Source of the DNA: Azoarcus_F sp048158365
GTDB lineage: Bacteria; Pseudomonadota; Gammaproteobacteria; Burkholderiales; Rhodocyclaceae
Reading direction: 5' to 3' (one strand)
Assembly (NCBI GenBank): GCA_048158365.1
Contig: JBLLNL010000007.1
Length of the DNA: 64,000 nt
Under the pieces are notes generated by a model. That model was not told the origin of the DNA. It saw only the letters and a program-made list of their open reading frames with translations, and made no database searches. The position numbers and the translations under genes are program-made. Shown piece by piece: positions 17,021 to 30,129 of the stretch. Every line of letters begins with the position of its first letter. The stretch's first letter is position 1.

Positions 17021-17983
17021 ATGAACAGACTCGTCGGCTTCGCATTCGCGCTGTTCGTCGTTGCGGCGGTGACGATCGCATTCGGCGAGCGCAGCGATGC
17101 TCCGATGCCGGCCACCGAGGTGCGCATCGAGCATCTGCTGATGCTGGCCGCGTACGCTGCGGACACGCGCATCGTGGCGGTCGGCGAGCGCGGGCACGTG
17201 TTCTTGTCCGACGATGGCGGCGGGCAATGGCGAAGCGCGCCGTCACCGACCGAGGCGACGCTGACGGCGCTGGCGCTGGTCGACCGCTCCACGCTGGTCG
17301 CCGTCGGTCATGATTCGGTGATCCTGAGGAGCACCGACGGGGGCCTCGGCTGGGACAAGGTCTTCGAGGCGCCGCAGGCCGAGGAGCCGCTGCTGGCGCT
17401 GCGTTTCGATGCAGCCGGCCGGGGCATCGCGGTAGGGGCCTATGGCCGTTTTCTGGTCAGCGACGACGGCGGGCGAGGCTGGACCGAGCGCGCGCTCGAC
17501 GGCAACGACTTTCACTTCAATGCGATCGTAGCGGTGGGCGACAGCCTGATCCTCGCCGGCGAGGCCGGCACGCTGCTGCGTTCGGACGACGGCGGCGCGA
17601 ACTGGGTCGAGCTCGACAGCCCCTACGAGGGTTCCTTTTTCGGTGCGCTTGCGCTGGACGATAGCAGCCTGCTGGTGTTCGGCATGCGCGGCCACGCGTT
17701 CCGCTCGGACGACCGCGGCGAGCGCTGGCAGGCAGTGCCGACCGGCACCGAAGCGTCGATCTTCGGCGGCGGGGTGCTCGCCGACGGTAGCGTGGTGCTG
17801 GTGGGCCAGAGCGGCCTGGTGCTGGTCGCCGACCGGCACGCACGCCGCTTCGACGCGATCGACAGCGGCTCCAGCCGAAGCTTCGTCGCGGTCACCGACG
17901 GCGCCGCAGCCGGCGAGATTCTGCTGTTCGGCGACGAGGGCGTGCTGCCTGTCCGGATTCGCCTGCCGGGGAGTGACTCGTGA
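17021..17983 (+). CDS. YCF48/BNR-type periplasmic beta-propeller
   Basis: The 320-residue protein begins with an uncleaved or signal-type hydrophobic segment (MNRLVGFAFALFVVAAVTIAFG). It then shows at least five propeller blades spaced about 42 residues, recognisable as FLSDDGGGQW, LRSTDGGLGW, VSDDGGRGW, LRSDDGGANW and FRSDDRGERW; a sixth is degenerate. The family includes plant and cyanobacterial YCF48 assembly factors, but here it is a partner of an RND protein, perhaps a periplasmic scaffold. The ATG at 17021 is chosen because the signal starts there; the frame is open from 16892. Its TGA overlaps the next GTG start. Confidence 0.85.
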   Translation: MNRLVGFAFALFVVAAVTIAFGERSDAPMPATEVRIEHLLMLAAYAADTRIVAVGERGHVFLSDDGGGQWRSAPSPTEATLTALALVDRSTLVAVGHDSVILRSTDGGLGWDKVFEAPQAEEPLLALRFDAAGRGIAVGAYGRFLVSDDGGRGWTERALDGNDFHFNAIVAVGDSLILAGEAGTLLRSDDGGANWVELDSPYEGSFFGALALDDSSLLVFGMRGHAFRSDDRGERWQAVPTGTEASIFGGGVLADGSVVLVGQSGLVLVADRHARRFDAIDSGSSRSFVAVTDGAAAGEILLFGDEGVLPVRIRLPGSDS

Positions 17984-20331
17984 GGCTGGCGCAGTTCATC
18001 GACCGGCTCGGGGACCTGGTGTTCGGTCACCGCAAGCTCTTTCTCGCGCTGTTCGTGCTGGTGACGCTGTCGCTCGGCGCGTCATCCACCCGCCTGTATG
18101 TGGATGCCGGTTTCGAGAAGATGATTCCGCTCGAACATCCGTACATGCGGACCTTCGTCGATTACCGCAGCACTTTTGGCGGGGCCAACCGGGTGCTGGT
18201 GGCGCTGCGTCAGAGCGAAGGCGAGATCTACGAGCCGGCGTTCTTCGACCGGCTCAAGGCGGTCACCGACGAGGTGTTCTTCATCCCGGGCGTCGATCGC
18301 GCGACGGTCACGTCGCTGTTCACGCCCAACGTGCGCTTCATCGAAGTGGTCGAGGACGGGTTCGCCGGCGGCAACGTGATTCCGGCCGGCTTCGCGGGCA
18401 CGCCGGACGAGTTCGAAACGGTGCGCGAGAACGTGCTCAAGTCCGGCCGCCTGGGGCGTCTGGTTGCGAACGATCATGGCGGCGCGATGGTCACGGCCGA
18501 ACTGCTCGAGATCGACCCGGGCACTGGCCAGCGGCTGGACACGCTCGCGGTCGCGCGCCTGCTCGAGGACATTCGTGCGCGCCATGCGGACGACCGCGTG
18601 GACGTGCACATCATCGGCTTCGCCAAGGCGGTGGGCGACATCACCGACGGTGCGCGCGGCGTGCTGATGTTCTTCCTGGTCGCGTTCGCGATCACCGCGG
18701 TGTTGCTGGTGCTGTACTCCGGTTCGGTCAAGCTCGCCGCGCTGACGCTATTGTGCGCGATGGTGCCGGTCGTGTGGCTGCTGGGGCTGTTGCCGCTGAT
18801 CGGATTCGGCATCGACCCGATGTCCATCCTGGTGCCCTTCCTGATCTTCGCGATCGGCGTGAGCCACGCGGTGCAGATGACCCATGCTTGGCGGCTGGAA
18901 CTGATGGCGCAGGACGACCCGCTGTACGCGGCACGGATGGCTTTCCGGCGCCTGCTCCTGCCCGGATCCATGGCCTTAACCACGACCGTGGTCGGCTTTC
19001 TCGTGATCCTGCGTATCGAGATCGACATGGTGCGCGAACTGGCGCTGACCGCCGGTCTGGGCGTCGGGCTGATCCTGATCACCAACATGCTGCTGCTGAC
19101 CGTGCTGCTGTCCTTCGTCCGCCTGAGCGCGGCGGAACTACGTCGCAGCGCCGGCGCGGAGACCAAGGATCACTGGCTGTGGTCGCGACTGCGCTCGCTG
19201 GCCGCACCCAGGCGGGCCATCGTCGTGCTGGTCGTCACCGCGCTGCTGCTCGGCGCGGCCACCTGGAAGTCGCGCGAGCTGCGCACCGGCGACCTCGGTC
19301 ACGGCATTCCGGAACTGCACCAGGACTCCCGCTACAACCAGGATGCGGCGGCCATCGTCGAGGCGTTCTCGATCGGCGTGGACGTGCTGTCGGTGATCGT
19401 GCAGACGCAGGGCGTCGACGGGGCGTGCACGAACTTCGACATCATGAACACGATCGACCGCTTCGAGATGACGATGCGCGGCGTGCACGGGGTGCAGAGC
19501 GTGGTCGGCCTGCCCGGCGTGGCGCGCACGATCAACGCGGGCTGGAACGAGGGCAATCCGCGCTGGCGGGTGCTGTCGCGCAATCCGGCGGTGCTGGCGC
19601 AGTCGGTGACGCCGGTCGACACCGGCACCGGCCTGCTCAACACCGACTGCAGCGCGATGCAGGTGCTGATCTTCACGCGCGATCACGAGGGCCCGACGAT
19701 TGCGCATGTGATCCGCGAGGTGAAGGCTTTCCGGGATGCGTATCGGACCGAAAATCTGGACTTCCTGCTCGCATCGGGCAACGTCGGCGTGATGGCGGCG
19801 ACCAACGAGGCGGTCGATGCCGCGTCGGTGACGATCCTGGCGTTGGTGTTCGGCGCCATCGGCCTGCTGTTCTTCCTCGAGTTCCGCTCATGGCGTGCGA
19901 CCCTGTGCATCATCCTGCCGCTGATGATTGCGGCGGTCCTCTGCAATGCGCTGATGGCCTGGCTCGGCATCGGTCTCAAGGTGTCCACACTGCCGGTGGT
20001 CGCGATCGCGGTCGGCATAGGCGTCGACTACGGCATTTACTTCTACGAGCGCATGTCGCACCGCTTCAGCCACGGCGACGACCTGCCGGAGGCCTTCTTC
20101 CAGGCCCTGAGCCAGCGCGGCACGGCGGTGATGTTCACCGCGACGACGATGGCGGTCGGGGTCGGCACCTGGACCTTCTCGGCACTGAAGTTCCAGGCGG
20201 ACATGGGCCTCCTGATGGCGTTCATGTTCATCGTCAACATGCTCGGCGCGCTGGTGCTGTTGCCGGCGATCGCGGCCATGCTCCTCGGGAACGGGCAGCG
20301 CGCCGATCGGCCCAGCCCCGCGCGCGCATGA
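17980..20331 (+). CDS. RND/MMPL-family transporter (HAE3-like)
   Basis: The 783-residue inner-membrane protein starts at a GTG that overlaps the propeller stop as GTGA. It has the RND plan: one N-terminal helix, a periplasmic domain, six helices (about 225-400), a second helix and periplasmic domain, and six more helices (about 620-765) that end LVLLPAIAAMLLG. The segment VAIAVGIGVDYGIYFYERM is the conserved sterol-sensing-like region. Such proteins move hydrophobic compounds such as lipids, hopanoids or terpenoids, driven by protons. With DUF1302, DUF1329 and the propeller it likely forms one trans-envelope system; direction and substrate are unknown. Confidence 0.9.
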   Translation: MRLAQFIDRLGDLVFGHRKLFLALFVLVTLSLGASSTRLYVDAGFEKMIPLEHPYMRTFVDYRSTFGGANRVLVALRQSEGEIYEPAFFDRLKAVTDEVFFIPGVDRATVTSLFTPNVRFIEVVEDGFAGGNVIPAGFAGTPDEFETVRENVLKSGRLGRLVANDHGGAMVTAELLEIDPGTGQRLDTLAVARLLEDIRARHADDRVDVHIIGFAKAVGDITDGARGVLMFFLVAFAITAVLLVLYSGSVKLAALTLLCAMVPVVWLLGLLPLIGFGIDPMSILVPFLIFAIGVSHAVQMTHAWRLELMAQDDPLYAARMAFRRLLLPGSMALTTTVVGFLVILRIEIDMVRELALTAGLGVGLILITNMLLLTVLLSFVRLSAAELRRSAGAETKDHWLWSRLRSLAAPRRAIVVLVVTALLLGAATWKSRELRTGDLGHGIPELHQDSRYNQDAAAIVEAFSIGVDVLSVIVQTQGVDGACTNFDIMNTIDRFEMTMRGVHGVQSVVGLPGVARTINAGWNEGNPRWRVLSRNPAVLAQSVTPVDTGTGLLNTDCSAMQVLIFTRDHEGPTIAHVIREVKAFRDAYRTENLDFLLASGNVGVMAATNEAVDAASVTILALVFGAIGLLFFLEFRSWRATLCIILPLMIAAVLCNALMAWLGIGLKVSTLPVVAIAVGIGVDYGIYFYERMSHRFSHGDDLPEAFFQALSQRGTAVMFTATTMAVGVGTWTFSALKFQADMGLLMAFMFIVNMLGALVLLPAIAAMLLGNGQRADRPSPARA

Positions 20332-20381
20332 GAACCGGGGCAGAACCTGCGGGATCGCCGCGCCGGCGCAGGGAACTCCGG

Positions 20382-20409
20382 TTGACAGCCCCGGGATCAT
20401 CCGTAGAAT
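20382..20409 (+). promoter_or_regulatory. Strong sigma70 promoter of tetR (and possibly the fad genes)
   Basis: TTGACA (20382-20387), a 16-base spacer and TAGAAT (20404-20409) form a near-consensus promoter. It has the same spacing as the promoter at 13239. Confidence 0.8.
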
Positions 20410-20427
20410 TCAAACGAACGTTTCAAT
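20408..20427. promoter_or_regulatory. PsrA-type operator at the tetR promoter
   Basis: ATTCAAAC-GAAC-GTTTCAAT differs from the operator at 13265 in only two positions and touches the -10 box in the same way. It implies autoregulation by the TetR protein encoded 31 bases downstream. Confidence 0.8.
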
Positions 20428-20458
20428 CGGACGGTGATCTCATTCCGGAGACGCGAGC

Positions 20459-21166
20459 ATGATTACCAGCACCGGCCGGCACCCTCCCGAAACCCGCAGC
20501 CGCATCCTCGATGCGGCCGAGGCGCTGTTCGTCGAACACGGGCTGGAAGCCACGTCGATGCGCATGATCACCACCCGGGCCGAAGTCAATCTCGCGGCGG
20601 TCAATTACCATTTCGGCAGCAAGGACGCGCTGATCCAGGAGGTCTTCCAGCGGCGTCTGTTGGAATTGAACCGGCAGCGTCTGGCCGCGCTGGACGCGGT
20701 CGAGGCGAGGGCGGCGGGTCGCGGACAGCCGGTCAAACCGAGCGAGGTGCTGGACGCGTTCTTTCGCCCTGCGCTGCAGCTCGCATCCGATACCGAGCAC
20801 GGCGGACATACCTTCATGCAGTTGCTCGGGCGCACCTACACCGAACCCAACGCATTCGTGCGCCAGTTTCTGGCCGAGGAGTACGCCGCGACGCTGAACC
20901 GTTTTCTCGGCGCGCTGTATGCGTCGCTGCCCGGTGTGCCGCGCGAAGAGATCCTGTGGCGTTTCCATTTCATGATGGGGGCGACCTCGTATGCGTTCGC
21001 CGGGACCGACGCGCTGCAGCTTTTCGCCGGTACCTTCGACGACCAGGATCCGGCACGCATGGTGCCGCGGCTGATGTCCTTCCTGCTCGGCGGCCTGCGC
21101 GCACCGTTGCCGGAGGGTGTGGGACAGCGTCCGGAAACGCTGCGACGATCGGGAACATCCCAATGA
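20459..21166 (+). CDS. TetR-family regulator, PsrA-like
   Basis: The 235-residue protein has a TetR helix-turn-helix (RSRILDAAEALFVEHGLEAT to VNYHFGSKDALI) and a C-terminal domain with GHTFMQLLGRTYTEP and WRFHFMMGATSYAFAGTDAL, which resembles PsrA-type regulators. PsrA in Pseudomonas is a fatty-acyl-responsive repressor of beta-oxidation genes and of itself. Two PsrA-type palindromes in this block fit that role. GGAG lies 8 bases before the ATG. The fadE gene begins 176 bases downstream in the same direction. Confidence 0.88.
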   Translation: MITSTGRHPPETRSRILDAAEALFVEHGLEATSMRMITTRAEVNLAAVNYHFGSKDALIQEVFQRRLLELNRQRLAALDAVEARAAGRGQPVKPSEVLDAFFRPALQLASDTEHGGHTFMQLLGRTYTEPNAFVRQFLAEEYAATLNRFLGALYASLPGVPREEILWRFHFMMGATSYAFAGTDALQLFAGTFDDQDPARMVPRLMSFLLGGLRAPLPEGVGQRPETLRRSGTSQ

Positions 21167-21342
21167 AGCGAGGGGCTGACGGGCTTGGGTGCAGCGCGAG
21201 GGGTGAGGGGGCGGGCGAGGGAATCGGGCGCGACGTGAGAGGCGGGTCCGCGCTGGGCCGATGATGCATGTGAGCGGCGCCGGCGGTAACCGAGAGTTTT
21301 CCGGCGGCGGCGCAGGCCATTGTCGACAAAAAGGAGAGGGTG

Positions 21343-23886
21343 ATGTTCTGGCTTCTGATGCTGTTGCTACCGGTGATGATCGTGGTGCTCGCCTATCGGC
21401 GCGCGCCGCTGCCGGCGTGGGCGGGTGCCGGAGGCGCCTGGCTGGTGCTCGCATCGGTCGCGGCGGGGCTGCCGATCTTGCTCACCATCCTGGTGCTCGC
21501 CGCCTGGGCGGCGGGCTGCAAGGTGTTCATGGGCGAGCGGCGCAAGCGCCTCGTCACCACGAGGATCTTCGCGGCCTTCCGCCAGGCCCTGCCCGGCATG
21601 TCGCAGACCGAGAAGGATGCGCTCGAAGCCGGCACCGTGTGGTGGGAAGGCGAGCTCTTCCGCGGGGCGCCTGACTGGTCGCGGTTGCAGCGCTATCCAT
21701 GGCCCGCCCTGAGCGACGAGGAGCAGGCCTTCCTCGACAATGAAACGACCGAGCTGTGCCGCATGTGCAAGGACTGGGACTCGACCCAGCGCCAGGACCT
21801 GTCGCCCGAAGTGTGGCAGTTCATCCGCGAGCGGGGCTTCCTCGGCATGATCATCCCAAAGGAATACGGCGGCAAGGGTTTCTCCGCGTTCGCGCACTCC
21901 CAGGTCGTGACCAAACTGTCAACCCGCTCGTCCGCCCCGGCGGTCACCGTGATGGTGCCGAACTCGCTCGGCCCAGCCGAACTGCTGCTGCATTACGGCA
22001 CGCCAGAGCAGAAGCAGCATTACCTGCCGCGGCTCGCGCGCGGCGAAGCGATTCCGGCCTTCGCGCTGACCAGCCCGTGGGCGGGGTCGGACGCGGCGTC
22101 GATTCCCGATGCCGGTGTGGTGTGCCGGGGCATGTGGAACGGCGAGGATGTGCTTGGCATGCGGGTCAGCTTCGACAAGCGCTACATCACGCTGGCGCCG
22201 GTGTGCACCGTGTTCGGGCTCGCGTTCCGCCTGTACGACCCGGAGCGCCTGCTCGGCGACGTCGAGGACCTCGGCATCACCTGCGCGCTGGTGCCGCACG
22301 ATCACCCGGGCGTGGATATCGGCCGCCGCCACCTGCCTCTCAATGCTGTGTGGATGAACGGTCCGATCCGCGGACGAGACATGTTCATGCCGCTCGAGTT
22401 CATCATCGGCGGGCCGGCGATGGCCGGTCAGGGCTGGCGCATGCTGATGGAGTCGTTGGCGGCGGGGCGGTCGATCTCGCTGCCGGGTTCGAACACCGGC
22501 ATGCAGAAGCTCACCGCGCGGGCGGTCGGCGCCTACGCGCGGGTACGCTATCAGTTCAAGACCGCGATCGGCCGCTTCGAGGGGGTCGAGGAGGCGCTGA
22601 CCCGCATCGGCGCGAACACCTACCTGTGCGACGCGGCCCGTATCATGACCGCCGGAGCGATCGACCTCGGCGAGAAGCCGTCGGTGGTGTCCGCGATCGT
22701 GAAGTATCACGTCACCGAGCGCGCGCGCCAGACCGTCAACGATGGCATGGACGTGATCGGCGGCAAGGGCATCTGCCTCGGGCCGCAGAACTTTCTCGGT
22801 CGCGCGTATCAGCAACTGCCGGTCGGCATCACCGTCGAGGGCGCCAACATCCTGACCCGCAGCCTGATCCTGTTCGGTCAGGGTGCGATCCGCTGCCATC
22901 CCTACGTGCTAGACGAGATGCATGCGGCGCAGCGCGACGACCTCGATGGCTTCGACCGGGCGTTCTGGGGACATGTCGGCTATACCGCGTCGAATGCGGC
23001 GCGCGCACTGGTGATGGGCCTCACGGGTTCGCATTTCGTGAAGGTGCCGGCCGATGTCGCCCCGGACACGCGACGCTATTACCAGCAGCTGACGCGCTTC
23101 TCGGCGGCCTTCGCGTTCTTGGCCGACATCTCGATGGGCACATTGGGCGGTGCGCTGAAGCGCAAGGAAAAGCTGTCCGCGCGTCTGGGCGACATCCTGT
23201 CGCAGATGTATCTGGCGAGCGCGACGCTGAAGCGCTTCGAGGCCGAGGGCCGCCAGGCGGCCGACGCGCCGCTGATGCACTGGGCCATCTGGGACTGCAT
23301 GTTCCGCATCCAGAACGCGTTTGAGGGCGTCATCGCGAACTTCCCGAACCGGATCCTGCAGACGATCCTGCGCCGGCTGGTCGTGTTTCCGCTCGGTCGC
23401 CCCTATGTGGTGCCGTCCGACCGACTCGGTCACGAGGTCGCGCGACTGCTGATCGAGCCCTCCGCGACCCGCGAGCGCCTGACCGCCGACACCTATGTGC
23501 CGGACGACGTCGAGGAACCGGTGGGCGCGCTCGAGGCGGCGCTGGTCGCGACGATAGCGGCCGAGCCGATCGAGGCCAGGCTCAGGGAGTCGCAGAAACA
23601 GGGGCGGTTCACGCCGCCGCTCAACCTCGGGGGAGATGTGGACGCGATCTGGCGCGATGCGCTGGCGGCCGGCGTGATCATGCAGCAGGAATACGACATC
23701 GTCGAGCGCCGCAACCGGCTGCGTGACAAGGTCATCCGCGTCGACGACTTTCCGTTCGATTTCGGCCTGCGCGACGTGCTATGCGCCGCAGATGCGAGCG
23801 TCGCCGGTTCTGCTGAACCCGGCCCTGCCATCGAGGCCGCAACCACGCCGAAGAAGGCCGCGCGGCGCAAGCGATCCGCGGTCTGA
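21343..23886 (+). CDS. fadE: FadE-type acyl-CoA dehydrogenase
   Basis: The 847-residue protein catalyses the first step of beta-oxidation, acyl-CoA to trans-2-enoyl-CoA. It has two N-terminal membrane helices (residues 1-60), an acyl-CoA dehydrogenase core with FADE motifs (FALTSPWAGSDAASIPDAG; YHVTERARQTVNDGMDVIGGKG) and the long C-terminal domain found in FadE. AGGAG lies 6 bases before the ATG at 21343; a GTG one codon earlier is the alternative. Length matches FadE. It is followed by thiolase, multifunctional enzyme and thioesterase genes in one row. Confidence 0.95.
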   Translation: MFWLLMLLLPVMIVVLAYRRAPLPAWAGAGGAWLVLASVAAGLPILLTILVLAAWAAGCKVFMGERRKRLVTTRIFAAFRQALPGMSQTEKDALEAGTVWWEGELFRGAPDWSRLQRYPWPALSDEEQAFLDNETTELCRMCKDWDSTQRQDLSPEVWQFIRERGFLGMIIPKEYGGKGFSAFAHSQVVTKLSTRSSAPAVTVMVPNSLGPAELLLHYGTPEQKQHYLPRLARGEAIPAFALTSPWAGSDAASIPDAGVVCRGMWNGEDVLGMRVSFDKRYITLAPVCTVFGLAFRLYDPERLLGDVEDLGITCALVPHDHPGVDIGRRHLPLNAVWMNGPIRGRDMFMPLEFIIGGPAMAGQGWRMLMESLAAGRSISLPGSNTGMQKLTARAVGAYARVRYQFKTAIGRFEGVEEALTRIGANTYLCDAARIMTAGAIDLGEKPSVVSAIVKYHVTERARQTVNDGMDVIGGKGICLGPQNFLGRAYQQLPVGITVEGANILTRSLILFGQGAIRCHPYVLDEMHAAQRDDLDGFDRAFWGHVGYTASNAARALVMGLTGSHFVKVPADVAPDTRRYYQQLTRFSAAFAFLADISMGTLGGALKRKEKLSARLGDILSQMYLASATLKRFEAEGRQAADAPLMHWAIWDCMFRIQNAFEGVIANFPNRILQTILRRLVVFPLGRPYVVPSDRLGHEVARLLIEPSATRERLTADTYVPDDVEEPVGALEAALVATIAAEPIEARLRESQKQGRFTPPLNLGGDVDAIWRDALAAGVIMQQEYDIVERRNRLRDKVIRVDDFPFDFGLRDVLCAADASVAGSAEPGPAIEAATTPKKAARRKRSAV

Positions 23887-23907
23887 GCGGAAAGGGAGCG
23901 CAGCCGC

Positions 23908-25187
23908 ATGTCGCCCGACGTATTCATCATCGACGGCGCCCGCACGCCGTTCCTGAAGGCACGTAACGCTCCGGGTCCGTTCGCCGCATCGGATCTGGCC
24001 ACCGCGGCCGGCACCGCGCTGCTGATGCGCCAGCGCTTCGCGCCGGATCAGCTCGACGAGGTCATTCTCGGCTGCGCCAGCCCGTCGCCGGACGAGGTCA
24101 ATATCGGTCGCGTGGTGGCCTTACGGATGGGCTGTGGCCACGAGGTGCCGGGCTGGACCGTCATGCGCAACTGCGCCAGCGGCATGCAGGCGCTGGATTC
24201 GGCGCTGATCAACATCCGCCAGGGGCGCTCCGAACTGGTGCTGGCCGGTGGCGTCGATGCGCTGTCGCGTGCGCCTTTGCTGTTTTCGGACGCGATGGTG
24301 CAATGGTTGTCGGACTGGTATGCAGCCCGAAGCGTCGGGCAGAAGCTCGCGCTGCTGCGACGCTTCAGGCCGGCCCATCTGGCGCCGGTGATCGCGATCA
24401 TGAAGGGGCTCACCGACCCTGTGGTCGGCCAGCTGATGGGGCAGACTGCCGAGAACCTCGCCCATCATTTCGACATCTCCCGCGAGGACATGGACGGGTT
24501 TGCGGTGCGCAGTCACCAGAGGGTCGGCGCCGCGCAGCGGGCCGGCCATTATGACGAGGTCGTGCCGCTGATCGATCGCGACGGCAAGGTCCATGCGCAG
24601 GACGACGGCGTGCGCGATGATTCGAGCATGGACAATCTGGCCAGGCTCAAACCCTTCTTCGACCGCAAGTACGGACGGGTCACCGCGGGCAACAGCTCGC
24701 AGATCACCGATGGTGCGGCCTGGCTGATCCTCGCGTCGGCGCGAGCCGTCGAGCGCCACGGCCTGGAGCCGCTCGCGCGCATCGTCGACAGCGAGTGGGC
24801 CGGACTGGACCCGGCGCAGATGGGCCTCGGGCCGGTGCATGCGGCCACGCCGCTGCTGCTGCGTCGTTCGCTGGGGCTGGCCGATGTTGACCGCTGGGAG
24901 ATCAACGAGGCCTTCGCCGCGCAGGTCATCGCGTGCCTGCGCGCGTGGGACGACGAGACCTATTGTCGGGAGCAGCTCGGCCTGGATGCGGCGCTCGGCA
25001 GGCTGGACGAGGACAGGCTCAACGTCGATGGCGGCGCGATCGCGCTCGGTCACCCGGTCGGCGCGAGCGGTGCGCGCATCGTACTGCATCTGATGCAAGT
25101 GCTGCGGCGGGAGGGCGCGCACCGCGGGGTCGCCGCGATCTGCATCGGTGGCGGCCAGGGCGGCGCGATGCTGGTGGAGGTGGTGCG

Positions 25188-25191
<4 letters not shown>
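23908..25191 (+). CDS. Acetyl-CoA acyltransferase (thiolase, FadI-like)
   Basis: The 427-residue thiolase has the nucleophile Cys89 in MRNCASGMQ, the NEAFAAQ motif, GHPVGASGARI with the catalytic His and the C-terminal CIGGGQGGA with the second Cys. The length and C-terminal insert (YCREQLGLDAALGRLDEDRLN) resemble FadI-type long-chain thiolases rather than the shorter FadA type. Its TGA overlaps the next ATG as ATGA, so it is probably translated together with its partner, as in FadIJ complexes. Confidence 0.94.
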
Positions 25192-27194
<2,003 letters not shown>

Positions 27195-27207
27195 GGAGCA
27201 CACGAAC

Positions 27208-27621
27208 ATGTCCGACGAGCAAGCGCAACACGATCTGGTGACCCTGCCGCACGACCGTCAGCCGGCCCTGCGCATCATGACGATGCCGGCCGACCTGAAT
27301 CCGGCCGGCGATGTGTTCGGCGGCTGGATCATGGCCAACGTGGACATCGCCGGTGCGATCCCGGCGCGCCGGTGCGCGAAGTCGCGGGTCGCGACGATCG
27401 CGGTCAATTCATTCCTGTTCAAGCAGCCGGTGTCGGTCGGCGACCTGGTCAGCTTCTATGCGAAGGTCAAGTCGACCGGACGCACGTCGGTGACCGTGGA
27501 TGTCGAGGTCTATGCCGAGCGCGACCCGGAGAACCCGGTCGTGGTCAAGGTCACCGAGGCGACGCTGACCTATGTCGCACTCGACGACCGCGGGCGCAAG
27601 CGCCCGGTCCCGGCCGAATGA
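27208..27621 (+). CDS. Acyl-CoA thioesterase (YciA-like hot-dog fold)
   Basis: The 137-residue protein has the hot-dog acyl-CoA hydrolase pattern MTMPADLNPAGDVFGGWIMANVD and VNSFLFKQPVSVGDLVSFYAKV, closest to YciA-type enzymes. It would hydrolyse acyl-CoA to relieve CoA limitation during beta-oxidation. GAGGAG lies 9 bases before the ATG. It closes the first fad gene set. Confidence 0.9.
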   Translation: MSDEQAQHDLVTLPHDRQPALRIMTMPADLNPAGDVFGGWIMANVDIAGAIPARRCAKSRVATIAVNSFLFKQPVSVGDLVSFYAKVKSTGRTSVTVDVEVYAERDPENPVVVKVTEATLTYVALDDRGRKRPVPAE

Positions 27622-27720
27622 AGCCACTTTTAGACGCATCCCGGACCCGGTCCGGCGGTCGCGACACGACCGCCGCCTGAGCTTCCCGGGCGGAAGCAGT
27701 TGTTTTGGAGGAGACCCCCA

Positions 27721-30114
<2,394 letters not shown>

Positions 30115-30129
30115 TCCGGAGACATCATC

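Noticed and set aside
17643..20462. Plus-strand frame of 939 codons overlapping the RND gene
   Set aside because: Arg/Ala-rich nonsense composition in another frame of a well-supported transporter gene.
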